Of a DNA stretch of 64,000 nucleotides, positions 1 through 8,038 are shown piece by piece. Where the stretch lies: contig OZ251218.1 of assembly GCA_965240365.1 (NCBI GenBank), forward strand, positions 3,472,001 to 3,536,000, given 5' to 3'. Position numbers and translations under genes: made by a program. This DNA is from G965240365 sp965240365. Lineage in GTDB: Bacteria; Pseudomonadota; Gammaproteobacteria; Eutrophobiales; Eutrophobiaceae. The notes under the pieces were generated by a model. The model was given only the letters and a program-made list of their open reading frames with translations, was not told the origin of the DNA and did no database searches. Numbering within the stretch: the stretch's first letter is position 1; each line of letters starts with the position of its first letter.

Positions 1-112
1 AGAATTTCGCGCGACATCTCCCTGTGCAGGCCATTAAATATGCCTTCGGGAAATAGGGCTGAGCCACAGCAAATGAGCAGCATGTCAAGCGCGCTTTGAA
101 TTATCCACAACT

Positions 113-2080
113 ATGAGGAATCAGGATCGTATGGCTACTAATGAGGACATTGCAAATCAAAATAGAGAGCAGTTTAAAAAATTTCTGAGGGATGATTATG
201 GTGAAAAACTCACAGAAGAAACCATAAATGAATATGTGTGGCGGATTCAAATAATCTCCAAAAACTGTGAATTCGATATTTACGCGATAGAAGATATCGC
301 AAAACTCAGAGAAGTTAGAGGTCAATTAGATAGAGGGGAGATCAATCAAGAATTCGCAGAAGGATATAATAAAGCGCTTAGCTCTGCAATGAAGACATAT
401 TGTGAATTTGTCGAGTGGAAAAACAGAAACCGTATGACTACCAAATCTAAAAAACCTCTATCCCGTGAGGAAATTGAGAAGGCAATGGATGCTTTTGATG
501 CTTCAGACCCCTTCTTCAAAGGTTTCGGGAAACCAAAAGATTTCTGGGTGCGTTCAACCAGAAAGCACGACAAGGTGTATCCGACTAAACCTATAGTCTG
601 CTATGTGTTAAACAAAGAAGACATGAACGGAGGTTGGTCGACGCCAGACAACGCGGCATCTCAGCTACACAATGCGGGCTTCATTATCGTGAATGAGGAT
701 AATAACCCTGTTCTTCCTGAAAACTACTGGGACTCAAAATATAATCACCTTACCATAAAGACTGCGGCTGATTATATTCGGATTTGCGCTCTGAACTATT
801 ACATCATACCTGCACGCGAACGCGGAAAGAGACGGGTTTCCATTCGAGTCGGAGATTTGAAAAAAGACCTTATACCTGCACGCAAACGCGGAGAGACACG
901 GGTTTCCATTCGGGCCGGAGATTTCGGTACAATGAATGTCTGGGGCACCTTGAGAGGTAAACTGTTTCAGGACATGGCAAAGGTACCATTCCCGTCTCAA
1001 AAAGGCCAGGATGCCAGAAATGAAACAATTTTAATATATACCCTTGAATCAATCAGGCAGACCGATGAATCAACCAAACAGACCGAAAACCTGATTCTTT
1101 ACGGCCCTCCGGGTACGGGGAAAACCTATGAAACGGCATGGGAGGCCGTGCGCCTGTGCCTTGGTGATGAGACAGCCGGGGAATTGAAAGGGCCGGAAAA
1201 CCGCAACGCCCTGATGGAGAAATACCAGGAGCTTGTGGAAGTTGGCAGGGCCAGGTTCATCACTTTCCATCAATCCATGTCCTATGAGGAATTCGTCGAA
1301 GGTCTGCGCCCCGAGACTCAAGGCGCCATAAAGGATGCTTCAAACAGCGGTGGTTTTCGTCTGAAGGTCGAAGATGGCATCTTCAAAGAGTTTAGCGAAA
1401 GCGCGGAGAAAGATCTGGATCATAATTACGTTCTTGTCATTGACGAGATAAACCGAGCCAATATCTCCAGGGTCTTTGGCGAATTGATTACCCTTCTTGA
1501 ACCCGACAAGCGAATTGGTCGGCTTAATGAAATCCGGCTGACTCTGCCGTATTCCAAAGAAGAGTTCGGCGTTCCGTCTAATCTGCACATCATCGGCACA
1601 ATGAATACCGCCGATCGATCTATCGCCCTGCTGGATACCGCGCTGCGCCGGCGGTTCAAATTCCGCGAGTTGATGCCGAACCCTTCACTTTTGGAGCAGG
1701 ACGTGGAAGGCATCGACCTGCAAAAATTGCTCACTCGTCTCAACGAACGTATCGAATATCTATTTGATCGCGAGCACCAGATAGGCCATGCCTATTTCAT
1801 GGGCTGTGAGTCAGATAAATATATAAGAGCGGTCATGCACGACCGCGTTATTCCGCTGCTGGCGGAGTATTTTTATGAAGACTGGACGAAGATTGCCCTG
1901 GTGCTGGAAGGTCGTTCTCCCCAGGAAGAAAAAGATTTCGACGGATGCTTCCTGAAAGGTGAGAAGATTGAGATTCCAAAGGACTTGGCTGACGATTCCG
2001 AGGCAGGCGGAAAGGCCCGGATAAGCTGGCGCGTGAAGGGCAGCGACGATTTTGACTTTAAGGAGTTTCGGGCGTCTTGA
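113..2080 (+). CDS. mcrB: McrB-like AAA+ GTPase of a modification-dependent restriction system
   Basis: Motor subunit of an McrBC-type restriction system; in the family it forms a GTP-driven AAA+ ring that recognises modified DNA and activates the McrC nuclease. The AAA+ core lies at about residues 325-515: Walker A GPPGTGKT near 330, the McrB-type Walker B stretch VIDEINRANISRVFGELI, and MNTADRSIALLDTALRRRF. The first 300 residues, where the modified-base reader should be, are not recognised. They contain an in-frame tandem duplication near residues 231-271. ATG at 131 is an alternative start. mcrC begins at the stop codon (TTGA overlap), so the two are translationally coupled. Since mcrC is split by an IS, the system is probably inactive, although this gene is intact. 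Confidence 0.85.
   Translation: MRNQDRMATNEDIANQNREQFKKFLRDDYGEKLTEETINEYVWRIQIISKNCEFDIYAIEDIAKLREVRGQLDRGEINQEFAEGYNKALSSAMKTYCEFVEWKNRNRMTTKSKKPLSREEIEKAMDAFDASDPFFKGFGKPKDFWVRSTRKHDKVYPTKPIVCYVLNKEDMNGGWSTPDNAASQLHNAGFIIVNEDNNPVLPENYWDSKYNHLTIKTAADYIRICALNYYIIPARERGKRRVSIRVGDLKKDLIPARKRGETRVSIRAGDFGTMNVWGTLRGKLFQDMAKVPFPSQKGQDARNETILIYTLESIRQTDESTKQTENLILYGPPGTGKTYETAWEAVRLCLGDETAGELKGPENRNALMEKYQELVEVGRARFITFHQSMSYEEFVEGLRPETQGAIKDASNSGGFRLKVEDGIFKEFSESAEKDLDHNYVLVIDEINRANISRVFGELITLLEPDKRIGRLNEIRLTLPYSKEEFGVPSNLHIIGTMNTADRSIALLDTALRRRFKFRELMPNPSLLEQDVEGIDLQKLLTRLNERIEYLFDREHQIGHAYFMGCESDKYIRAVMHDRVIPLLAEYFYEDWTKIALVLEGRSPQEEKDFDGCFLKGEKIEIPKDLADDSEAGGKARISWRVKGSDDFDFKEFRAS
806..925 (+). 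repeat. In-frame 66-bp-period tandem duplication inside mcrB
   Basis: Two near-identical 54-nt blocks (806-859 and 872-925) start 66 nt apart, so exactly 22 codons were duplicated without breaking the frame. Both encode PAR-RG---RVSIR-GD. A few substitutions separate the copies, so the duplication is not brand new. Confidence 0.85.
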
Positions 2081-3032
2081 TCAGTCGGACCCTGTTGGAG
2101 TGGCGCAAGCTGCCGTATGGGTCTGATCCCGGCAGTATCCCGGAATGGGCGGCGAATCGGATCGCGGCAGTTGCGGCGGCTTCACCTTTGGCCGGGCGCA
2201 ACGGGACTGGCGTGTTGGAACACGGGCGCAAGGCATTACGCGCCCAGGGCATAGTGGGTGTCGTCGCCGCGGAAGGTTGCGCGCTGGAAATTCTGCCCAA
2301 GATCGATGTGCCGGATAGTAAGGAGGAATCGGACGCCGCTATCCGCCGGCGTCTCATCCAGATGCTTGCCGTTGCCCTCGATATACGGATCGATGTGGGC
2401 GCGCTGACGGCTCTGGACTGGCAGGGCGATACCATTCTGGAAAGCCTGATCCGAATCTTCAGCGATAAACTGGCAGACGCGCTGCGCCGCGGTATGCCTC
2501 GTCGTTATATTGAGCAGAATGACGATCTTCCTAATCTGCGTGGTTCGTTGGACGTGGTGCGGCAGTTCACGCGACATGCGGTGAATCCCTCGCGACTGGC
2601 CTGCCGTTTTGACGAACTGTCGCCGGATATCGCGCTCAACCAGATCATGAAGGCCGCCTTGGCGCAACTTATGCGCGTGTCGCGGAGTGTTCACAATCAA
2701 CGCCAATTGCATGAATGTTACCTGGCCTATGCGGATATTTCAGAGGTTTCACGATCACGGCTGAAATGGAGCGCCGTGCGCCTGGACCGGACTAATCGCC
2801 GATGGGGCGAACTTGTAGGGTTTGCGCGTATGTTCCTTTCAGAGCGGTTTCAGACATCAACGATTGGTGATAGCTCGGGCTATGCACTTTTGTTTGATAT
2901 GGGCGTTCTGTTTGAAAAATATATCAGCCAACTCGTCCGCGGAGCGGTTGAAAGCCCTTCTCAAGTGTTATTACAGGGTGGAAGGCGTCACTGCTTAACC
3001 AGACTACCCGAGGCAGAGCCTAGGGCGTAGAC

Positions 3033-3425
3033 TCATAATAACCAGATCACAATAGCAGCGAGTTGTGCGGCAGCGAGGAACGTCTCGGGACATCGGAAAG
3101 TTCGAAGGGACAACTGGCGCCAGTCCTTGATGCGGTTGAACATGCGCTCAATGATGTTGCGTGTTTTATAGAGCTCGGTGTCGTATTCGAACTGCACCTT
3201 GCGGTTTTTGCGGGGTGGGATGCAGGCTGTTGCTTCGGCCTTGAGCAGCCAGTTACGCAGGTGATTGGCATCGTATCCGCGGTCGGCAATAACGGTGCAG
3301 CCCTTACGCACATGACCCTCAAGGCAGTGACGGGCCTGAGTGATATCCGCCCGGTTGCCCGCTGTCAGGTGCAGATGGACAGGGCGGCCCTGGCCATCAC
3401 ACACCAGATGCAGTTTGGAATTCAA
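3033..3425 (-). CDS. IS5-family transposase, C-terminal frame (copy A)
   Basis: 130-residue second frame carrying the rest of the DDE core: LHLVCDGQGRPV, the second Asp in IADRGYDAN, and the final Glu in NIIERMFNRIKDWR. It overlaps the first frame by four bases and ends ten bases inside the left inverted repeat. It is probably expressed as a frameshift fusion with the upstream frame rather than from its own start. No internal lesion is visible, so this copy could still be active. Confidence 0.85.
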   Translation of the reverse strand: MNSKLHLVCDGQGRPVHLHLTAGNRADITQARHCLEGHVRKGCTVIADRGYDANHLRNWLLKAEATACIPPRKNRKVQFEYDTELYKTRNIIERMFNRIKDWRQLSLRTFRCPETFLAAAQLAAIVIWLL

Positions 3426-3796
3426 GCCGCCCCTGGTCTTGCCGATGGCTCGCCCCTGACTGTTGTTTTTTTTACACCATTGGCGGCAATCCGGTGGGTT
3501 TTGATGTGGCTCGTGTCAATCATCAGCGTGCTGAGGTCTGCGCCCTCACCTGCTAAAGCTTTGAATATGCGTTCGAACACGCCCGCCTCAGACCAGCGCC
3601 TGTAGCGATTGTAGAGCGTCTTGGCCGGGCCGTATTCCTCGGGAACATCGCTCCACCGGTACCCCCGCTGAAGACAAAAGATGATGCCTGACAAGACTTG
3701 TCTATCGCACACGCGGGCAACACCACGCGGCTTGTTCGGTAGCAATGGTTGGATTTTTTTGAACTGTTCTTCCGTCAGCCAGAAATTTAGAGACAT
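3422..3796 (-). CDS. IS5-family transposase, N-terminal frame (copy A)
   Basis: 124-residue first frame of an IS427-type DDE transposase. It opens with SLNFWLTEEQFKKIQPLLP, the DUF4096-like N-terminal domain, and holds the first catalytic Asp in LMIDTSHIKTHR. A run of eight adenines on the coding strand (GTAAAAAAAACAACAG, complement of about 3463-3478) lies before the overlap with the second frame. Such runs drive -1 frameshifting in this group, so the two frames probably make one fused enzyme. The leader upstream of the start contains CCTCCTGAG-like sequence complementary to a ribosome-binding site. Confidence 0.85.
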   Translation of the reverse strand: MSLNFWLTEEQFKKIQPLLPNKPRGVARVCDRQVLSGIIFCLQRGYRWSDVPEEYGPAKTLYNRYRRWSEAGVFERIFKALAGEGADLSTLMIDTSHIKTHRIAANGVKKTTVRGEPSARPGAA

Positions 3797-4423
3797 TGGG
3801 ACCTCCTGAGTTTTTTATCTTACAGTCATTTTACCTGTTACCCGTTTATAGGTCTACGCCCTAAAATCGAAACTTTCCAGACGAAGCCTGATATTCTTAT
3901 CCGTTCTGAAAACAAAGTAATCCAGATCATCGACACCAAGTGGAAACGCATCTCGGCGCGCACGGACGACCCCAAGGACGGTGTGTCTCAGGCGGATGTC
4001 TATCAAATGATGGTGTATGCTCAACTCTACAAGCCACGGCGCCTGACGCTTTTCTATCCTCATCATGGCAAACTGCCGAATGGTGAGGGTCTGCAAGCTA
4101 AATATCGTATAAACGAAGTGAATATCGAGCTTCAAATAGTGAGCTTCGATATCGCTTGTGGCAAAGATGAAAAAGAAAGACTGCGATCAATTCTGTTTGA
4201 TACCGAAACTTGTCAGACGGACGGCGTTCTGGAAAGCGTTTCCTGAGAAATAATGAATTAAAATGGCTCTTTTGAATTCCGTGAATTCAACTCGTAAGTG
4301 CAACTCATGACTCGGAACAGGAGGCGAGTTGCGGTAGTATCTCTGTTTTTTGTTCTGGCAAGAATGAGAAGCATCGATGAGACAATACACACAGCTCACC
4401 CAGGAGCAACGATACCCGATTTA

Positions 4424-4442
4424 CCTGCCTGCTGCAGGCAGG
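4424..4442 (+). repeat. 19-bp palindrome 1 (T centre) in IS30 copy A
   Basis: CCTGCCTGCTGCAGGCAGG. Deleting it joins GATTTA to CGCCCTT and restores IYALMKAG of the transposase. The same insertion point appears in IS30 copy B at 8179-8197. Confidence 0.95.
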
Positions 4443-4586
4443 CGCCCTTATGAAAGCAGGTCATAATCAAACTGAGATAGCCCGTATTCTTGAGGTTCAC
4501 AAATCCACTATAAGCCGTGAGTTGAGGCGCAACCGTGGCCTGCGCGGCTATCGTCCGCAGCAGGCTGAACAGTTGGCCGTGACCCG

Positions 4587-4605
4587 CCTGCCTGCAGCAG
4601 GCAGG
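4587..4605 (+). repeat. 19-bp palindrome 2 (A centre) in IS30 copy A
   Basis: Perfect copy after AVTR of the IS30 N-terminus. Removing it does not give a clean frame (TGA follows), so it probably marks a deletion junction rather than a simple insertion. Confidence 0.95.
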
Positions 4606-4837
4606 ATGAGATGGCCACCTCTTGTTGCGCGGCGTCTGAAGCGCCAAAATGAAGTTTTTACTTAACCTAAATGCACAAAAGAGGTGTCCGAGATGAAAGT
4701 TACTCTAATTGGTATTGATTTGGCAAAGACTATTTTTCAGGTATGTGGAGTGAATCAGGCTGGCAAGCCGGTGTTTAACCGGACGATACGGCGTGCGGGT
4801 CTGTTGTCCTTTGTGAGCCGTTACCCGGGTGCGGTAG

Positions 4838-4856
4838 CCTGCCTGCAGCAGGCAGG
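4838..4856 (+). repeat. 19-bp palindrome 3 (A centre) in IS110
   Basis: Removal joins GCGGTAG to TGGCGATG and restores GAVVAMEAC. The insertion is clean, without target duplication. Confidence 0.95.
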
Positions 4857-4962
4857 TGGCGATGGAGGCGTGCGAGGGTTCGAATTACTGGGGATGTGAG
4901 TTGCAGAAGCGGGGCTATGAGGTGAAGCTGATTCCACCGCAGCATGTGAAGCCGTTTGTAAA

Positions 4963-4981
4963 CCTGCCTGCAGCAGGCAGG
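4963..4981 (+). repeat. 19-bp palindrome 4 (A centre) at an IS110 deletion point
   Basis: Lies between HVKPFV and RYLGMPWAEWQAL. IS110 enzymes normally have a long segment (KGNKND... type) between these, which is absent here. Confidence 0.95.
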
Positions 4982-5143
4982 TGGCCCGTCGCTATCTCGG
5001 CATGCCGTGGGCCGAGTGGCAGGCGCTGGATGCGCGTATTGCGGAGTTGGAGGAAGATATTAAGGCCCAGGTCAAGCAGGATGAGTCGGCGCGGCGTCTG
5101 ACGGGCATCAAGGGGGTGGGGCCACTGATTGCCAGTGCGGCCG

Positions 5144-5162
5144 CCTGCCTGCAGCAGGCAGG
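5144..5162 (+). repeat. 19-bp palindrome 5 (A centre) at an IS110 deletion point
   Basis: Separates VGPLIASAAA from YAANLGLVPREHSS. About a dozen residues usual in the family are missing at the junction. Confidence 0.95.
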
Positions 5163-5347
5163 CCACTATGCGGCCAATCTGGGACTGGTGCCCAGAGAGC
5201 ACTCCAGTGGCGGCCGCCAACGGCTGGGAGGGATTACCAAACAGGGTAACCAGTATCTGCGCCGCCTGCTCGTCCAGGGGGCCTGGTCGGTCTTGCGCTA
5301 TGCCGACCGCAGTGAAGACCGGCTGTCACGTTGGGCCAGACAGGTCA

Positions 5348-5366
5348 CCTGCCTGCTGCAGGCAGG
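5348..5366 (+). repeat. 19-bp palindrome 6 (T centre) in IS110
   Basis: Removal joins CAGGTCA to TGGCTCGC and restores RQVMARIGKHKAAVA in one frame. Confidence 0.95.
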
Positions 5367-5550
5367 TGGCTCGCATCGGCAAGCATAAGGCGGCGGTGGC
5401 CGTGGCCAACAAACTGGCCCGCATCATCTGGTCAATGCTGTATCACGGCGCCGAGTACCGGCCGGCCTGAGACACGCTCAGGCCCGTTTGAGACAGGAGT
5501 AGAACGTACCCACCATAGGTTGCGATAAAGATATGAAGTAACAGCTTAGA

Positions 5551-5569
5551 CCTGCCTGCAGCAGGCAGG
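5551..5569 (+). repeat. 19-bp palindrome 7 (A centre)
   Basis: Perfect copy in the non-coding tail behind the IS110 transposase; the original context cannot be reconstructed. Confidence 0.95.
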
Positions 5570-5592
5570 CCGGCCCCTGAAACGCTGGCTTA

Positions 5593-5611
5593 CCTGCCTG
5601 CAGCAGGCAGG
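5593..5611 (+). repeat. 19-bp palindrome 8 (A centre)
   Basis: Perfect copy 23 bp after palindrome 7, in the same tail. The two form a short direct repeat. Confidence 0.95.
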
Positions 5612-6028
5612 CCCGACTGGGCTGAAAAGCACGAAGGCACGATAGAGCGACAGGGGCGCGGTTCTCATTGAGGCCCGGGGACAATGATTCCCCAACACAG
5701 AGGCCGGATAGTCGTATGCAGTCTTATTTTACCGTTACTGAATAATCAGCTTGCAAACTACGAGGTGTACATATAGGTTGGGAATTGGATACAATTATTG
5801 GTAAGGGCCATAAACAGGCCCTCGTGTCCCTGACCGAACGTAAGTCGCGCCTGACGTTGATTGCCAAGGTCGCCAGCAAGGAGGCAAACACAGTCAAGGC
5901 GGCCATCTTGCAACAGCTTGCCCCCTTGTCCGATAATGTCCATACCCTGACTTCTGACAGCGGCAGGGAGTTTGCGCGCCATCAGGCCATGGCCAAAGCG
6001 CTCAATACGACCTTTTATTTCGCCCACC

Positions 6029-6047
6029 CCCGCCTGCAGCGGGCAGG
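6029..6047 (+). repeat. 19-bp palindrome 9 (variant) in IS30 copy A
   Basis: CCCGCCTGCAGCGGGCAGG, two changes from consensus. Removal gives AHPYASWQR. The same variant at the same point occurs in copy B (6758-6776), so it predates duplication of this IS. Confidence 0.9.
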
Positions 6048-6066
6048 CCTATGCCTCCTGGCAACG

Positions 6067-6085
6067 CCTGCCTGCTGCAGGCAGG
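6067..6085 (+). repeat. 19-bp palindrome 10 (T centre) in IS30 copy A
   Basis: Removal joins GGCAACG to TGGACTCAAC and restores WQRGLNENTNG. It is shared with copy B (6720-6738). Confidence 0.95.
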
Positions 6086-6297
6086 TGGACTCAACGAAAA
6101 TACCAACGGCCTGATACGCCAATACTTCCCCAAGGACAGAGACTTTACTACCATCACTGAACAGGAGATTAAAATGGCTATGGATAAATTAAATAACCGA
6201 CCCCGAAAATGCCTTGATATGAAAATACCTAATCAGGTATTTTTCGGAATCAATCCTAATATTGCACTTGCTGGTTGAATCCACGGGAGGATTTGTT

Positions 6298-6432
6298 ATG
6301 TTAAACAAAAAGATATTGAAGCATGGTCGATCTGGCCGATTAAAACATAAAGGAAGCCGCATGTCTGGACCTTCATCCGAACGCAAGCCGAAAGTTGCAA
6401 TTCTTGGTATTCACCTGGAAGCAAACAGTTTT
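6298..6432 (+). pseudogene. 5' stub of an M81-family (MlrC-like) metallopeptidase gene
   Basis: Reads MLNKKILKHG... and then KVAILGIHLEANSF, resembling the N-terminal motif of M81 peptidases (microcystinase C type), where the Glu is part of the metal site. The start at 6298 has a good ribosome-binding site (GGGAGGA) just beyond the IS30 right end; ATG 6361 is an alternative. The frame runs into an IS701 fragment at 6433 and the rest of the gene is not in the window. It is a truncated host gene. The family call rests on one motif. Confidence 0.5.
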
Positions 6433-6571
6433 ACGGTCGGCGTGCGCCAGTGCATTGACAATCCCATCGCAGTAACGGTCGAAACCTCGTTCCAGACTCA
6501 AACCCATCGCTTAACTCAACAAACATTTGATACAGACGGTAGAATACACTACTTTATTATAACATAGCAGT
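6433..6571 (-). mobile_element. IS701-family 5' end fragment
   Basis: The minus strand carries the left end and first 24 or so codons (MGLSLERGFDRYCDGIVNAL) of the same IS701 element found at 24296-24881, cut off inside the coding region where it meets the M81 stub. The 29-bp leader unit is single here (6524-6551) but doubled in the 24-kb copy. Confidence 0.8.
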
Positions 6572-6719
6572 ATTAGGTGTTTTCATGTCAAGGCATTTTC
6601 GAGGTCGGTTATTTAATTTATCCATAGCCATTTTAATCTCCTGTTCAGTGATGGTAGTAAAGTCTCTGTCCTTGGGGAAGTATTGGCGTATCAGGCCGTT
6701 GGTATTTTCGTTGAGTCCG

Positions 6720-6738
6720 CCTGCCTGCAGCAGGCAGG
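6720..6738 (-). repeat. 19-bp palindrome 11 in IS30 copy B
   Basis: Same insertion point and orientation as palindrome 10 of copy A. Confidence 0.95.
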
Positions 6739-6757
6739 CGTTGCCAGGAGGCATAGG

Positions 6758-6776
6758 CCTGCCCGCTGCAGGCGGG
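6758..6776 (-). repeat. 19-bp palindrome 12 (variant) in IS30 copy B
   Basis: Complement of the variant at 6029-6047, at the homologous point. Confidence 0.9.
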
Positions 6777-7027
6777 GGTGGGCGAAATAAAAGGTCGTAT
6801 TGAGCGCTTTGGCCATGGCTTGATGGCGCGCAAACTCCCTGCCGTTGTCAGAAGTCAGGGTATGGACATTATCGGACAAGGGGGCAAGCTGTTGCAAGAT
6901 GGCCACCTTGACCGTATCCGCCGCCTTGCTGGCGACCCTGGCAATCAACGTCAGGCGCGACTTACGCTCAGTCAGGGACACGAGGGCCTGTTTGTGGCCC
7001 TTACCAATGATCGTATCCAATTCCCAA

Positions 7028-7046
7028 CCTGTCTGCTGCAGGCAGG
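7028..7046 (-). repeat. 19-bp palindrome 13 (variant) in IS30 copy B
   Basis: One change from consensus (CCTGTCTGC arm). Removal joins GGGCGA to TTGGGAATTGG on the coding strand and restores RLGDWELDTIIG. Confidence 0.9.
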
Positions 7047-7229
7047 TCGCCCAATCGGGCACGCCTGTCGACGATGGCGGGTCGTTCATCAATGGAAACG
7101 CGGCCAGGCCACTGGTCACGGCGGCTAAAGTGACCGTAGCGCTTCCTGCGCCGCTTCTGGCAACGCAGGCGACGGTACAGGTCGCCACCTTGCTGTTTGT
7201 CCCGCAGAATAGAGTGATAAATCCCCTCA

Positions 7230-7248
7230 CCTGCCTGCAGCAGGCAGG
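7230..7248 (-). repeat. 19-bp palindrome 14 at an IS30 deletion point
   Basis: Lies between SPEQ and EGIYHSILRDK. The segment IS30 enzymes normally have here (about 15 residues) is missing. Confidence 0.95.
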
Positions 7249-7274
7249 CCTGTTCCGGGCTCTAGGGCGTAGAC

Positions 7275-7667
7275 TCATAATAACCAGATCACAATAGCAG
7301 CGAGTTGTGCGGCAGCGAGGAACGTCTCGGGACATCGGAAGGTTCGAAGGGACAACTGGCGCCAGTCCTTGATGCGGTTGAACATACGCTCAATGATGTT
7401 GCGTGTTTTATAGAGCTTGGTGTCATATTCGAACTGCACCTTATGGTTTTTGCGGGGTGGGATGCAGGCTGTTGCTTTGACTTTGAGTAACCAGTTACGC
7501 AGGTGATTGGCATCGTATCCGCGGTCGGCAATAACGGTGCAGCCCTTACGAACATGACCCTCAAGGCAGTGACGGGCCTGAGTGATATCCGCCCGGTTGC
7601 CCGCTGTCAGGTGCAGATGGACAGGGCGGCCCTGGCCATCACACACCAGATGCAGTTTGGAATTCAA
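7275..7667 (-). CDS. IS5-family transposase, C-terminal frame (copy B)
   Basis: 130 residues with IADRGYDAN and NIIERMFNRIKDWR, the remaining DDE residues. It overlaps the N-terminal frame by four bases and is expected to be made by frameshifting. The empty palindrome site homologous to the occupied one in copy C lies between 7587 and 7588. Confidence 0.85.
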   Translation of the reverse strand: MNSKLHLVCDGQGRPVHLHLTAGNRADITQARHCLEGHVRKGCTVIADRGYDANHLRNWLLKVKATACIPPRKNHKVQFEYDTKLYKTRNIIERMFNRIKDWRQLSLRTFRCPETFLAAAQLAAIVIWLL

Positions 7668-8038
7668 GCCGCCCCTGGTCTTGCCGATGGCTCGCCCCTG
7701 ACTGTTGTTTTTTTTACACCATTGGCGGCAATCCGGTGGGTTTTGATGTGGCTCGTGTCAATCATCAGCGTGCTGAGGTCTGCGCCCTCACCTGCTAAAG
7801 CCTTGAATATGCGTTCGAACACGCCCGCCTCAGACCAGCGCCTGTAGCGATTGTAGAGCGTCTTGGCCGGGCCGTATTCCTCGGGAACATCGCTCCACCT
7901 ATATCCCCGCTGAAGACAATAGATGATGCCTGACAAGACTTGTCTATCGCACACGCGGGCAACGCCACACGGCTTGTTCGGTAGCAATGGTTGGATTTTT
8001 TTGAACTGTTCTTCCGTCAGCCAGAAATTTAAAGACAT
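7664..8038 (-). CDS. IS5-family transposase, N-terminal frame (copy B)
   Basis: 124 residues, differing from copy A by a few substitutions (for example NKPCGVAR for NKPRGVAR). It keeps the first catalytic Asp (LMIDTSHIKTHR) and the adenine run before the overlap with the next frame. No stop or frameshift beyond the programmed one is visible, so it is potentially functional. Confidence 0.85.
   Translation of the reverse strand: MSLNFWLTEEQFKKIQPLLPNKPCGVARVCDRQVLSGIIYCLQRGYRWSDVPEEYGPAKTLYNRYRRWSEAGVFERIFKALAGEGADLSTLMIDTSHIKTHRIAANGVKKTTVRGEPSARPGAA

Larger units (their letters stand above)
3023..3861 (-). mobile_element. IS5-family (IS427-type) element, copy A, inserted in mcrC
   Basis: An 839-bp element bounded by the perfect 10-bp inverted repeat GGGCGTAGAC / GTCTACGCCC and flanked by TA on both sides (3021-3022 and 3862-3863), as expected for the IS427 group. 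It carries two overlapping transposase frames on the minus strand. Copies B (7265-8103) and C (12874-13732) are near-identical. None of the 19-bp palindromes is present in this copy. Confidence 0.9.
2077..4246 (+). pseudogene. mcrC: mcrC, split by an IS5-family insertion
   Basis: Nuclease partner of McrB. The N-terminal part (2077-3022) reads from a TTG start overlapping the mcrB stop and includes the McrC-like stretch GCALEILPKIDV. The C-terminal part (3862-4246) carries the PD-(D/E)XK nuclease core: TKPDILI followed by IIDTKWKRI. Removing the IS at 3023-3861 and one TA restores a continuous frame across the junction (AEPKIETFQTKPDI). The ancestral gene was therefore intact, and this IS is the only visible lesion. 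Both halves still read open to their natural ends, which suggests a recent event. The N-terminal half lacks the catalytic domain. Confidence 0.85.
4377..4662 (+). pseudogene. IS30-family transposase, N-terminal fragment (copy A)
   Basis: Starts MRQYTQLTQEQRYPIY, the usual IS30 opening. Taking out the 19 bp at 4424-4442 continues the frame into ALMKAGHNQTEIARILEVHK and STISRELRRNRG, the helix-turn-helix. The palindrome shifts the frame after residue 16. A second palindrome at 4587-4605 follows RPQQAEQLAVTR; downstream of it the match to IS30 is lost. The same start, with the same first palindrome, recurs on the minus strand near 8180-8260. Confidence 0.8.
4684..5470 (+). pseudogene. IS110-family transposase, broken by four palindromes and internal deletions
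   Basis: DEDD-type transposase of the IS110 family. N-terminus: TLIGIDLAKTIFQVCG with the first Asp, then MEACEGSNYW with the Glu. C-terminal Transposase_20 part: LTGIKGVGPLIAS and NLGLVPREHSSGGRQRLGGI, ending EYRPA at 5470. Exact removal of the palindromes at 4838 and 5348 restores the frame (GAVVAMEAC and RQVMARIGKHKAAVA). At 4963 and 5144 family sequence is missing: most of the linker after HVKPFV, and a shorter piece after IASAAA. Those two palindromes sit at deletion points. It is inactive. Confidence 0.85.
5471..5763. other. IS110 downstream tail and junction, non-coding
   Basis: No credible gene. It holds the untranslated region after the IS110 stop, two palindromes 23 bp apart, and a stretch of unknown origin up to the IS30 C-terminal fragment. 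That fragment restarts at AGGTTGGGAATTGG; the AGG may be the last three bases of a lost palindrome that copy B still has at this point (7028-7046). Confidence 0.6.
5764..6278 (+). pseudogene. IS30-family transposase, C-terminal fragment (copy A)
   Basis: Integrase-core half of IS30 (DDE): WELDTIIGKGHKQALVSLTE with the first Asp, LTSDSGREFARHQ with the second, and after removal of two palindromes YFAHPYASWQRGLNENTNGL with the catalytic Glu, then LNNRPRKCLDMKIPNQVFF. Two 19-bp insertions (6029 and 6067) shift the frame just around the Glu. The 5' edge is abrupt, since the helix-turn-helix and linker are absent. The same C-terminal block with both insertions recurs inverted at 6572-7050. Confidence 0.85.
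4281..6284 (+). mobile_element. IS30-family element, copy A, scrambled and carrying an IS110 fragment
   Basis: The left terminal repeat GTGAATTCAACTCGTAAGTG (from 4281) and the right repeat (6261-6284, ending TTGAATCCAC) are inverted relatives, as in IS30-family elements. Between them are the IS30 transposase N-terminus, an IS110 transposase with its downstream tail, and the IS30 C-terminus; the IS30 middle is missing. Ten copies of the 19-bp palindrome lie in these 2 kb. Confidence 0.75.

Noticed and set aside
1..102. An open stretch at the window edge as the end of a gene
   Set aside because: About 33 codons without stop, no family motif; too short to support.
5551..5611. Repeats separated by about 20 bp (also 24882-24939) as a CRISPR array
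   Set aside because: Only two units in each place, irregular spacing overall, and most copies are single insertions inside transposase genes.
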